Source: an uncultured Alistipes sp.
GTDB lineage: Bacteria; Bacteroidota; Bacteroidia; Bacteroidales; Rikenellaceae
Direction: 5' to 3'
Assembly (NCBI GenBank): GCA_937895825.1
Contig: CALBKP010000063.1
Location: 1-5,797 of the forward strand
DNA length: 5,797 bases
A model generated the notes under the pieces. It was not told the origin of the DNA. It ran no database searches and saw nothing but the letters and a program-made list of their open reading frames with translations. Within the stretch, counting starts at the first letter, position 1; every line of letters begins with the position of its first letter. The position numbers and the translations under genes were made by a program. Shown here one piece after another: positions 1 to 5,753 of the stretch.

Positions 1-208
1 CATCCAGCGATACAAAGGTCTTGGTGAGATGAACGCCCAGCAGCTCTGGGATACCACCATGAACCCCGACACACGCATTCTACGTCAGGTTACGGTGGAG
101 AATGCTGCCGAGGCCGACCGCATATTCTCAATGCTTATGGGCGACGAGGTGCCACCCCGCCGCGAGTTTATCGAGAAGAACGCGCACTACGCCAACATCG
201 ACGCTTAA
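1..208 (+). CDS. gyrB: DNA gyrase subunit B, C-terminal end (partial)
   Basis: This is the last 68 codons of DNA gyrase subunit B, the ATPase/TOPRIM subunit of the A2B2 enzyme that introduces negative supercoils. Reading from base 2, the fragment opens with IQRYKGLGEMN, the highly conserved motif near the end of type IIA topoisomerase B subunits. It continues with the usual LWDTTMNPDTR segment, then an EADRIFSMLMGDEVPPRREFI stretch and the tail YANIDA before TAA at 206-208. The DEVPPRR segment (usually D-x-V-x-P-R-R) and the following FIEKNA are typical of GyrB rather than ParE, although ParE cannot be strictly excluded from the C-terminus alone. The gene begins upstream of the window. udk follows after 61 bases that hold a hairpin. 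Confidence 0.95.
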   Translation, partial: IQRYKGLGEMNAQQLWDTTMNPDTRILRQVTVENAAEADRIFSMLMGDEVPPRREFIEKNAHYANIDA

Positions 209-222
209 ACAGAATGAACTAA

Positions 223-249
223 GGGGGTTGCGCCAATGGTGTGACCCCC
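223..249 (+). terminator. Hairpin between gyrB and udk (possible weak terminator or attenuator)
   Basis: GGGGGT at 223-228 pairs with ACCCCC at 244-249. The inner part continues as a stem with some G-U pairs down to a three-base AAU loop at 235-237, giving about 12 bp in total. It starts 14 bases after the gyrB stop and is followed by AT-rich sequence (AATTTATAAA) rather than a T-run. It could therefore be a weak terminator, an RNA 3'-end stabiliser for gyrB, or an attenuator before udk. No TAnnTTTG promoter is visible between the hairpin and udk, so udk probably depends on read-through from gyrB. Confidence 0.5.
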
Positions 250-269
250 AATTTATAAACTACCCCGCT

Positions 270-890
270 ATGAACGTAACAGTAATCGGTGTCGCTGGCG
301 GCACAGGCTCAGGCAAGTCGACACTCGTGAAGCGCCTCCAGGAGGCCTTCCTTAACGACGACGTGGCAACGCTCTGCCACGACTTCTACTATAAGGCTCA
401 CCCCGAACTCACATACGAGGAGCGCACCAAGCTCAACTACGACCACCCCGCCGCGTTCGATACCGACATGCTCGTTGAGCATATCCGCACGCTCAAGTCC
501 AACGTACCCATCGAGCACCCCGTCTACTCGTTCGTGGAGCACAACCGCACCGACGAGCGTGTCATGGTCAAGCCCTCAAGGGTCATCATAGTTGACGGCA
601 TCCTAATCTTTGAGAATAAGGAGCTTCGCGACCTTATGGACATCAAGGTCTTTGTCGACACAGATGCCGACGTGCGCCTTGCCCGCCGAATCCTTAGAGA
701 TGTATGCGAGCGTGGCCGCACCATGCAGTCCGTCATCGACCAGTACACCACCACCGTCAAGCCCATGCACGAGGAGTTTGTCGAGCCATCGAAGAAGTAC
801 GCCGACGTTATCATCCCCGAGGGCGGCTTCAACTCCGTGGCCGTGGGTATGCTTATACAGAACATCCGCTCACTTATAGATAATAAGTAA
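270..890 (+). CDS. udk: Uridine kinase
   Basis: Uridine/cytidine kinase of 206 residues, which phosphorylates uridine and cytidine to UMP and CMP with ATP or GTP in cytosolic pyrimidine salvage. The P-loop GGTGSGKST lies at residues 10-18. HDFYY at 37-41 matches the family's catalytic-Asp region (D38). NYDHPAAFD at 56-64 and VEHNRT at 89-94 form the nucleoside-binding side, VDGILIFE at 108-115 is the Walker B-like strand, and RGR at 148-150 is in the lid region. The end (KPMHEEFVEPSKKYADVIIP, 164-183) is also typical. The frame stays open upstream to base 102, but that would overlap gyrB, and the family N-terminus begins just before the P-loop, so ATG at 270 is the sensible start. There is no evident Shine-Dalgarno, as is usual in Bacteroidota. 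The next gene starts five bases after the stop, so the two are probably co-transcribed. Confidence 0.96.
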   Translation: MNVTVIGVAGGTGSGKSTLVKRLQEAFLNDDVATLCHDFYYKAHPELTYEERTKLNYDHPAAFDTDMLVEHIRTLKSNVPIEHPVYSFVEHNRTDERVMVKPSRVIIVDGILIFENKELRDLMDIKVFVDTDADVRLARRILRDVCERGRTMQSVIDQYTTTVKPMHEEFVEPSKKYADVIIPEGGFNSVAVGMLIQNIRSLIDNK

Positions 891-895
891 TCGCT

Positions 896-2395
896 ATGCG
901 TAATATTTACATGTTTGCGGCCCTTGTTGCCGCCGTCGCCACTATGGCATGCTGTCCTAAGGAGGATACCACAGCTACTGACTACGATTACCTCGTTCTC
1001 GCATCGGAGAGCGTGATGCAGTCACCCGACTGGGCTGCCGTTGCCGAGTCCCTCGCCGAGAAACACTCGGCCGATATTGTCACCTACCCCACCTCGCCAC
1101 GTGACGTTATGGATGCCATCCGCGAGGCCTACCCGCGCTATGTTGCCATCGTCGATATGCCCGAGAACATAGGTCGTGACTTCGTTATCGACCTCCACCG
1201 CCTCGCCCGCACCGTAGATGGGGATATCTATGCCGATTTCCTCTGGGGTATCATCACGGGCTACGATGCCGCTGCTGCCCAGCGCATGGTGGATAACAGC
1301 ACCGAGCCCCTCGTTGTCAAGGATGCCGTGGCAACAATCATGGAGCTCAACTCGGCAAAATGGTTCGACAACTACGCCTGGGTCGACGACCACACCAAGG
1401 GTCTCTGGGGCGAGAAGCGTGGCCGCAATGCAGCGATTACGACCGATACGGTTGCCCCCGACCAGGTGCTTCTGAAGTTTAAGTCGCTGTACGAGGCCTA
1501 CGACCCCGACCTCGTTGTCACTGCCGCCCACGCTACGCAGGAGAACCTCGAGATGCCCTACTCGCTCGGCCACTTCAAGCCCCGCGAGGGCAGACTCTAT
1601 GCTCATAACATCTTCACCGACGAGGAGTTAGACATCACCGAGAGCGGCAAGCGCAGGGTATATACCGCCGTTGGCAACTGCCTTATCGGCGACGTGAACA
1701 ACACGAAGGAGAGCATGGCTATCGCCTGGATGAATGGCTCGAACGCCGCCACTATGGTTGGCTACGTCGTGACCACATGGCATGGCCGTAATGGCTGGGG
1801 TGCGCTGAAGTACTGGGTCACAAACCCCGAGCGTTACACCCTCGCCGAGGCCACCTACCTTAACCAGCAGGATATGCTCCACCAGCACCACCAGTGGACT
1901 CCTGCGCTCTACGACGAGCTCTACAACTTCTCGTCCGACGACTTCTGGACAGAGCTCGAGATTGCCGGCACACGCCTCTCGGAGGTTGTTGGCCGCGAGA
2001 TTGACTTCAACGCCGCCGAGGATTGGGATATGATCGGCTTCTGGCACGACCGCGACGTGTTGGCCTACTACGGCGACCCCAAGTGGAATGTACGCCTCCA
2101 GCCCGTAGCCGAGGAGTGCGACTACACCGTCACATCGGCTATGCGCGATGGCGAGTATGTTATCACCGTGACTACCGACGAGGACTTCAACCTCCAGCGC
2201 ATGCAGGGCGATAAGTTCAAGCAGGAGCATGTCCTCGACCTGCCGTTCAGCTACTTCCTCCCCGAGCGCCTCACAAACCCACGCTTGGCTGAGGGCCAGG
2301 AGTGGAACGCTGTCGTGGATGAGAACTTCGTGCTGGTCTACAACCCCGCCTTCGAGCCTGGTAAGAGCTACGAGATTCGCCTCACGGTGGAGTAA
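896..2395 (+). CDS. Predicted gingipain-like (C25, clan CD) exported lipoprotein
   Basis: A 499-residue protein that I do not recognise as a named gene. R2 and a hydrophobic segment (residues 4-18) lead to TMAC-C, an imperfect lipobox with the likely lipidated Cys at 19. KED at 22-24 resembles the Bacteroidota surface-lipoprotein export signal. The body matches the peptidase C25 layout. An N-terminal alpha/beta region includes PRYVAIVDMP (80-89) and YADFLWGIITGY (112-123). A hydrophobic strand runs into VVTAAHAT (207-214), giving candidate catalytic His212. A second strand ends in VGNCLIGD (259-266), giving candidate nucleophile Cys262. GWGALKYW (300-307) and YYGDPKW (391-397) follow, the latter like the 'GDP' motif that closes C25 domains. 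Residues from about 405 to 499 look like a small beta-sandwich domain. Gingipain adhesin domains and a clear type IX secretion tail are absent. The 50-residue His-Cys spacing is wider than in RgpB, so activity is unproven. The fold assignment is by eye; the export call is firmer than the enzymatic one. Confidence 0.6.
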   Translation: MRNIYMFAALVAAVATMACCPKEDTTATDYDYLVLASESVMQSPDWAAVAESLAEKHSADIVTYPTSPRDVMDAIREAYPRYVAIVDMPENIGRDFVIDLHRLARTVDGDIYADFLWGIITGYDAAAAQRMVDNSTEPLVVKDAVATIMELNSAKWFDNYAWVDDHTKGLWGEKRGRNAAITTDTVAPDQVLLKFKSLYEAYDPDLVVTAAHATQENLEMPYSLGHFKPREGRLYAHNIFTDEELDITESGKRRVYTAVGNCLIGDVNNTKESMAIAWMNGSNAATMVGYVVTTWHGRNGWGALKYWVTNPERYTLAEATYLNQQDMLHQHHQWTPALYDELYNFSSDDFWTELEIAGTRLSEVVGREIDFNAAEDWDMIGFWHDRDVLAYYGDPKWNVRLQPVAEECDYTVTSAMRDGEYVITVTTDEDFNLQRMQGDKFKQEHVLDLPFSYFLPERLTNPRLAEGQEWNAVVDENFVLVYNPAFEPGKSYEIRLTVE

Positions 2396-2411
2396 TCCAC
2401 ACTATACATAC

Positions 2412-2454
2412 AAAAGAGTAGCGGGTAGTCCATTCGAGGCTACCCGCTTCTTTT
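2412..2454. terminator. Bidirectional intrinsic terminator between convergent genes
   Basis: GCGGGTAG at 2421-2428 pairs perfectly with CTACCCGC at 2440-2447. The stem extends inward by a G-U and a C-G pair to a seven-base loop at 2431-2437, and outward to AAAAGAG (2412-2418) against CTTTT (2450-2454). It has an A-run on the left and a T-run on the right, so it can end transcription from both sides. It lies 17 bases past the stop of the C25-like gene and 18 bases past the stop of the minus-strand dehydrogenase, exactly where a shared terminator is expected. Confidence 0.9.
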
Positions 2455-2471
2455 ACACCTTTATAGCTCCG

Positions 2472-3641
2472 CTACTCACACATCTCGAAGATGCGCTCAA
2501 CGTCTGTGGGGGTCAGCGTCTTGAAGCCCTTGATGTCGCCATAGCGACACGCCTTCTTTGCCATCATGGCATAGTCCTCGCGCTTGATGCCCACCTCGGT
2601 AAAGGTGCGCTGGAGTCCGAGCGTGTCGAACAAGAACTCTGCAGTCAGACGTATGCTCTCCTTGGCGATGGCCATCTTATCCAACGACGCATCAATACCA
2701 AAGACATTGATACCATACTGAACATACTTATCTACGTTCGTCTCATCCAAGCAATACTCCATCCAGCGTGGCGTGAGGATAGCAAGACCGAGGCCGTGCG
2801 TGATGTCGTAGACGGCCGAGAGCTCATGCTCCATAGGGTGACAGCTCCACGCCTTGCGCTTGCCGCCGTTGATGAAGCCGTTGATAGCCCACGACGAGGT
2901 CCACATAAGGTTGGCACGTGCCTCGTAGTTCTCGGGCTCACGCAGAGCAACAGGCGCATATTTAACGATGGTCTTGAGCATACCCTCCATAAAGCAGTCG
3001 AGCATAAAGAGATCCTCCTGCGTGTTGAAATATACCTCTATAATATGCGACATCATATCCGCCGCACCACACGCCGTCTGGAACTTGCTCACCGAGTATG
3101 TCAGCGTTGGGTCGAGGAACGACACACGTGGCTGCAATGCCGGAGCCAAGCGGCCGAGCTTATCGCCCGTGGCGAGGTTCGAGATGACACCTCCCGAATC
3201 CATCTCCGAGCCCGTAGCCGAGAGTGTGAGGATGGTGACCAGCGGCAACGCCCTCTCAATAGGCTTAGCCTCGGCACCGAAGAACTCCCACGCATCGTGG
3301 TCAACGCATGCACCCGCCGCCATAAACTTCGTGGCATCCAACGTCGAGCCACCACCTACGGCCAACAGCACGTCGATAGCGTGCTCCTTGCACATACGCG
3401 CACCCTCTCTCACCGACTCAATGCGCGGATTGGGCTCTATGCCCGAGAGCTCGAATACCTCCAATTCAGCGTTAGATAACTCCTCGATAACCCTGTCGTA
3501 CAAGCCAATACGCTTGATAGAGCCACCGCCATATGTGAGCAATACGCGCTTACCAAACTTAGCAAGCTCCTTACCGAGATGCTGCAACTGGTTCTCACCG
3601 AAATATACCTTCGTGGGTATGTTATAAACAAAAGAATTCAT
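2472..3641 (-). CDS. Iron-containing alcohol dehydrogenase, YqhD/BdhA type (NADPH-dependent aldehyde reductase)
   Basis: A cytosolic group III (iron-containing) alcohol dehydrogenase of 389 residues, close to the 387 of E. coli YqhD, which it matches along its whole length. Family members reduce short-chain and toxic aldehydes, or butyraldehyde to butanol in clostridia, usually with NADPH. The N-terminal nucleotide-binding half carries TYGGGSIKR (36-44), typical of the YqhD/BDH branch, and LAVGGGSTLDATKF (93-106). TLSATGSEMDSGGVIS (139-154) follows. Metal ligands expected from YqhD are all present: D195 and H199 in AADMMSHIIE, H268 in SCHPMEHEL, and H282 in DITHGLGLA. H272 is also conserved. 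The start fits the family N-terminus (MNSFVYNIPTKVYFG). The gene stands alone, with its own promoter at 3672-3703 and a terminator shared with the convergent gene. A role in fermentative redox balance or aldehyde detoxification is inferred; the true substrate cannot be read from the sequence. Confidence 0.93.
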   Translation of the reverse strand: MNSFVYNIPTKVYFGENQLQHLGKELAKFGKRVLLTYGGGSIKRIGLYDRVIEELSNAELEVFELSGIEPNPRIESVREGARMCKEHAIDVLLAVGGGSTLDATKFMAAGACVDHDAWEFFGAEAKPIERALPLVTILTLSATGSEMDSGGVISNLATGDKLGRLAPALQPRVSFLDPTLTYSVSKFQTACGAADMMSHIIEVYFNTQEDLFMLDCFMEGMLKTIVKYAPVALREPENYEARANLMWTSSWAINGFINGGKRKAWSCHPMEHELSAVYDITHGLGLAILTPRWMEYCLDETNVDKYVQYGINVFGIDASLDKMAIAKESIRLTAEFLFDTLGLQRTFTEVGIKREDYAMMAKKACRYGDIKGFKTLTPTDVERIFEMCE

Positions 3642-3670
3642 AATTCAAGACTAATTAATAGGTTCAGATA

Positions 3671-3700
3671 GCAAAGATAGGATTTTTTTTATATCTTTGC
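3671..3700. repeat. Perfect 9-bp inverted repeat spanning two outward -7 boxes
   Basis: GCAAAGATA at 3671-3679 is the exact reverse complement of TATCTTTGC at 3692-3700, separated by 12 AT-rich bases that include a run of eight T. Each arm contains a full TAnnTTTG box pointing outward, so the symmetry can be explained by two divergent promoters packed face to face. A dimeric regulator binding the same palindrome is possible but not needed to explain it. Confidence 0.85.
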
Positions 3701-3703
3701 AAC
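3672..3703 (-). promoter_or_regulatory. Promoter of the alcohol dehydrogenase gene
   Basis: On the minus strand, TATCTTTG (3679 down to 3672) is a perfect Bacteroidota -7 box (TAnnTTTG). It is preceded after 20 bases by GTTG (3703 to 3700), a three-of-four match to the TTTG -33 box. Transcription would start near 3663-3667, leaving a leader of about 25 bases before the ATG at 3641. Confidence 0.7.
3692..3699 (+). promoter_or_regulatory. -7 box of the nusB promoter
   Basis: TATCTTTG matches the Bacteroidota TAnnTTTG box exactly and is followed by GC and a 40-base leader to the nusB ATG at 3740. No good TTTG -33 box is seen about 19-21 bases upstream (ATAG at 3668-3671). The promoter may therefore lean on the -7 box and the T-rich spacer. 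It overlaps the opposite promoter's spacer, so polymerase could not occupy both at once. Confidence 0.65.
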
Positions 3704-3739
3704 GCATTTTTGCATTTAACCGATACAGTTCATTAGACC

Positions 3740-4675
3740 ATGTTGAGTAGAAGATTGCTCAGAGTGAAGGTTGCGAAGAACCTTTACGCACATCTTAAGT
3801 CAGGCTCCGATAACCTCAAGGCTTCGGAGAAGAATCTCGTTGAATCTATCGATAAAGCATACGACCTCTACTTTCAGATGATGTCACTCATCGTCGAGGT
3901 GGCTCATTATGCCGAGTCGCGCATCGAGATAAACAAGAACAAGAAGCTCCCCACATACGAGGACCTCAATCCCAACCGTCGCTTCGTCGACAACGCCGTA
4001 ATCCACCTTATCGCCACAAGCGACTCGGTGAACGATGTTATCGCACGCCGTAAGCTCTCGTGGGCACCATATAGCGACGCTATTAAGGATGTGTACAACC
4101 GCATGGTCGAGTCGGAGTATTACAAAAAGTATATGTCGGCCTCGATCTGCACATTCTCCGACGACCGTCGCTTTGTCGAGGAGTTCTTCACCTCACTCGA
4201 GGAGGATGAGGCACTCAACGACGTGGTCAACGACATGTCGCTTCTCTGGACTGACGACTACGGCTTCGCCCTCTATATGGCCGTTCGTACGGTACAGAAT
4301 TTGAAGCAGAGCCACACCGAGGTTAAGGTATTGCCCAAGTTCAAGAACGAGGAGGACCTCGACTTCGCCAAGACCCTATTCATCAAGGCGCTTGTTAACT
4401 TTGAGGACAACCAGGAGATCGTCGATAAGTACTCAAGCAACTGGGATGTCGAGCGCGTGGTATTCATGGATAGCCTGATCCTCTCTATCGCCCTCGCCGA
4501 GTTAATCTACTTCGAGTCTATCCCCGTGAAGGTGACCCTCGACGAGTGGATCGACATCGCGAAGTACTACTCTTCACCCACAAGTAGCAACTTCGTGAAT
4601 GGCGTACTCGATAAGATTGTCAACGACCTCCAGCAGGATGGTCGCATCAAGAAGAGCGGCCGCGGCCTACTGTAA
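3740..4675 (+). CDS. nusB: Transcription antitermination factor NusB, long Bacteroidota form
   Basis: NusB binds boxA RNA with NusE (ribosomal protein S10) and lets RNA polymerase read through rRNA operons. The C-terminal part (about 234-297) carries the family signature: NWDVERVVFMDSLILSI, then ELIYFESIPVKVTLDEWIDI, then AKYYSSPTSSNFVNGVLDKI. The N-terminus (RRLLRVKVAKNLYA, 4-17) corresponds to the usual R-x-x-A-x-x-x-L-Y helix. At 311 residues it is about twice the length of E. coli NusB (139). The extra material is roughly residues 20-200, which is predicted to be mostly helical and charged, as is usual for Bacteroidota NusB. The start follows the divergent promoter directly. A DUF1573 gene begins 12 bases after the stop with no terminator between, so the two form an operon. 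Confidence 0.92.
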   Translation: MLSRRLLRVKVAKNLYAHLKSGSDNLKASEKNLVESIDKAYDLYFQMMSLIVEVAHYAESRIEINKNKKLPTYEDLNPNRRFVDNAVIHLIATSDSVNDVIARRKLSWAPYSDAIKDVYNRMVESEYYKKYMSASICTFSDDRRFVEEFFTSLEEDEALNDVVNDMSLLWTDDYGFALYMAVRTVQNLKQSHTEVKVLPKFKNEEDLDFAKTLFIKALVNFEDNQEIVDKYSSNWDVERVVFMDSLILSIALAELIYFESIPVKVTLDEWIDIAKYYSSPTSSNFVNGVLDKIVNDLQQDGRIKKSGRGLL

Positions 4676-4687
4676 TAGCCGAAGAGC

Positions 4688-5149
4688 ATGAGGCGTAGAG
4701 TTGCTATTGGCATTGCCGTCATCGTTGTTGCTGTTGCAGCCTTTGTTGCGGTGCGTATCATCGACTCTACGTCGGACAACCGTCAAAGAGCTGCCGAGGC
4801 TACCGCTACGGAGGAGAGATTTCAAGGTATCACAGCCGAGATACGGGGCGATAGTCTCTGTGAGGTATTGGTTGACATCGGCAACGTACCATACTCCGCA
4901 ACAGTAGTAAAGAGCCTACGCCTAACCAACGCTACCGACTCTCCGTTGGTCCTTGTCGACTACTCCACGCAGTGCCGCTGCATGTGGTTGGAGTTCGACC
5001 ACAGTCCGATAGCAGAGGGTGACAGCCGCGACATCGAGCTATATTTCGACTCACGTGGCGAGTGGGGCTCGGTGGGCAACTATATGGAGATCACCACCTC
5101 GCGCGATGATGCCCCCGTGGTGCTGTGGATATCCGCCGAAGTGGAGTAA
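4688..5149 (+). CDS. Membrane-anchored DUF1573 protein
   Basis: A 153-residue protein of unknown function. Basic MRRR is followed by a hydrophobic helix at about residues 5-25 and no lipobox, so it is most likely an N-in membrane anchor with the rest outside the cytoplasm. A charged linker (26-50) leads into one DUF1573 domain. This contains VDIGNV at 62-67 (usual form D-F-G-x-V), LRLTNATDSPLVLVD at 77-91, the CRC pair C96/C98, SPIAEGDSRDIELYFDS at 106-122 and GEWGSVGNYMEITTS at 124-138, ending on VVLWISAEVE. Family members have an ASPM-SPD-2-Hydin/Ig-like beta fold, and the closely spaced Cys pair is a family hallmark. The protein sits between nusB and yajC, an arrangement I recall from other Bacteroidales. 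Function in the envelope is inferred only from location and fold. Confidence 0.85.
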   Translation: MRRRVAIGIAVIVVAVAAFVAVRIIDSTSDNRQRAAEATATEERFQGITAEIRGDSLCEVLVDIGNVPYSATVVKSLRLTNATDSPLVLVDYSTQCRCMWLEFDHSPIAEGDSRDIELYFDSRGEWGSVGNYMEITTSRDDAPVVLWISAEVE

Positions 5150-5172
5150 TATTTATCCCTTTGGATGTATAT

Positions 5173-5203
5173 TTTGCCGAGATAATAAAATTATGTACCT
5201 TTG
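5173..5203 (+). promoter_or_regulatory. Near-consensus promoter of yajC
   Basis: TTTG at 5173-5176, a 19-base spacer, then TACCTTTG at 5196-5203 matches the Bacteroidota primary sigma consensus (TTTG, about 19 bases, TAnnTTTG) at every fixed position. The start point would be near 5208-5212, giving a leader of about 40 bases. yajC can therefore be expressed apart from nusB, although no terminator separates it from the upstream pair. Confidence 0.88.
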
Positions 5204-5204
5204 C

Positions 5205-5228
5205 GTTTGTTACGTAAGTAATGCAAAC
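5205..5228 (+). other. Small hairpin at the start of the yajC leader
   Basis: GTTTG (5205-5209) pairs with CAAAC (5224-5228), and TTAC (5210-5213) pairs with GTAA (5218-5221). The loop is GTAA (GNRA type) and TG is bulged. It straddles the predicted transcription start, so only part of it may be in the mRNA. After it the leader is A-rich and unstructured up to the ATG, as is common in these bacteria. A functional role is uncertain. Confidence 0.35.
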
Positions 5229-5252
5229 AAATAACATTAAACTATAAAGACT

Positions 5253-5600
5253 ATGAACTTACTTTTCATTCAAAATGAGCCTGCCGTTGAGCAGGTTGTT
5301 GACACAGCTGTTGAGGCACAGCCTGCAGGTGGTGGCTACACCTTCTGGATTATGATTATCGCTATGATTGCCATCATGTACTTCTTCATGTGGCGTCCCG
5401 AGTCTAAGCGTCGTAAGCAGATGGAGAACTTCCGCAAGGGCTTGAAAAAGGGTGATAAGATTATAACTGCCGGTGGTATCTATGGTGTTGTCAAGGAGGT
5501 TCAGGAGACATCACTCCTTATCGAGGTTGACAGCAACGTAACACTTCGTATCGACAAGAATATGGTTGTTGGTGACCCCGCAAACGGCATCCGCCAGTAA
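5253..5600 (+). CDS. yajC: Preprotein translocase accessory subunit YajC
   Basis: Single-pass inner-membrane protein that associates with SecDF and the SecYEG holotranslocon during protein export. It has 115 residues, near the family norm of about 110. Residues 1-28 are an acidic, Ala/Gly-rich N-terminal tail. The membrane helix YTFWIMIIAMIAIMYFFMW is at 29-47. The signature RPESKRRKQMENFRKGLK (48-65, usually R-P-Q-x-K-R-x-K) follows, then GDKIITAGGIYGVVKEV at 67-83 and a small beta domain with SLLIEVDSNVTLRIDKNMV at 87-105. ATG at 5253 follows an A-rich leader and a strong promoter, and a terminator starts 20 bases after the stop, so yajC can be a single-gene unit. Its codon use (GGT, GTT, CGT) differs from the CTC/CGC-rich genes to the left, which suggests high expression. 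Confidence 0.95.
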   Translation: MNLLFIQNEPAVEQVVDTAVEAQPAGGGYTFWIMIIAMIAIMYFFMWRPESKRRKQMENFRKGLKKGDKIITAGGIYGVVKEVQETSLLIEVDSNVTLRIDKNMVVGDPANGIRQ

Positions 5601-5620
5601 TCATTCGCCATATTGATTGA

Positions 5621-5654
5621 AGCAGCCATCCGAACAGGTGGCTGTTTTTTTTTT
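5621..5654 (+). terminator. Intrinsic terminator of yajC
   Basis: CAGCCA (5623-5628) pairs with TGGCTG (5639-5644). The stem extends to 10 pairs (5621-5630 with 5637-5646, including two G-U pairs) around a six-base loop at 5631-5636, and runs straight into ten T at 5645-5654. This is a textbook Rho-independent terminator. Between it and the next hairpin (about 5655-5697) I see no gene or clear signal. Confidence 0.93.
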
Positions 5655-5697
5655 GTACTTAAGGAGTGTATTACCTACTTTTACTAATAAACCCGAC

Positions 5698-5753
5698 ATC
5701 CTCCACTAAGCAAAAAAGGCAACTGATTACAGTTGCCTTTGCTTGTGGAGGAT
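5698..5753. repeat. Long imperfect inverted repeat joining the tRNA 3' end to its terminator
   Basis: ATCCTCCAC at 5698-5706 is the exact reverse complement of 5745-5753, which includes the 3' acceptor strand of tRNA-Ala. Inside it AAGCAAA (5708-5714) pairs with 5738-5744, and the terminator stem GGCAACTG (5718-5725) pairs with 5730-5737. The total is 24 pairs with one single-base and one three-base bulge and a four-base loop. The inner part is the terminator, while the outer 9 bp compete with the tRNA acceptor stem. Confidence 0.75.
5712..5740 (-). terminator. Intrinsic terminator downstream of tRNA-Ala
   Basis: Read on the minus strand, GGCAACTG and CAGTTGCC (5737-5730 and 5725-5718) form an 8-bp perfect stem with a four-base TAAT loop, extendable by three A-T pairs. 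It runs into six T (complement of 5717-5712). It begins only a few bases after the tRNA 3' end, which suits a terminator for the tRNA transcript. Confidence 0.88.

Noticed and set aside
102..269. In-frame upstream extension of udk by 56 codons
   Set aside because: It overlaps gyrB in another frame, and its translation does not resemble any uridine kinase; the family N-terminus fits ATG 270.
1022..2230. Two long minus-strand open frames (1022-1606 and 1628-2230) opposite the C25-like gene
   Set aside because: They are the complement of biased codons in a real gene, with low-complexity Val/Gly/Leu-rich translations and no promoter or recognisable motif.
2229..3479. A 416-codon plus-strand open frame
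   Set aside because: It overlaps the end of the C25-like gene, crosses the terminator and runs antisense to the well-supported dehydrogenase; its Arg/Leu-rich translation has no recognisable domain.
2968..3627. A 219-codon plus-strand open frame opposite the dehydrogenase
   Set aside because: It is antisense to a full-length conserved enzyme and is Ser/Pro-rich without motifs, so it is a shadow frame.
3671..3700. Palindrome as an operator for a dimeric repressor
   Set aside because: Each arm is fully accounted for by a TAnnTTTG promoter box; without conservation data there is no need to invoke a regulator.
5670..5706. Possible second tRNA remnant or integrase attachment site, because ATCCTCCA matches the tRNA-Ala 3' end
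   Set aside because: The copy is inverted rather than direct, and there is no T-loop (TTCGA) beside it; it is better explained as the outer arm of a hairpin.
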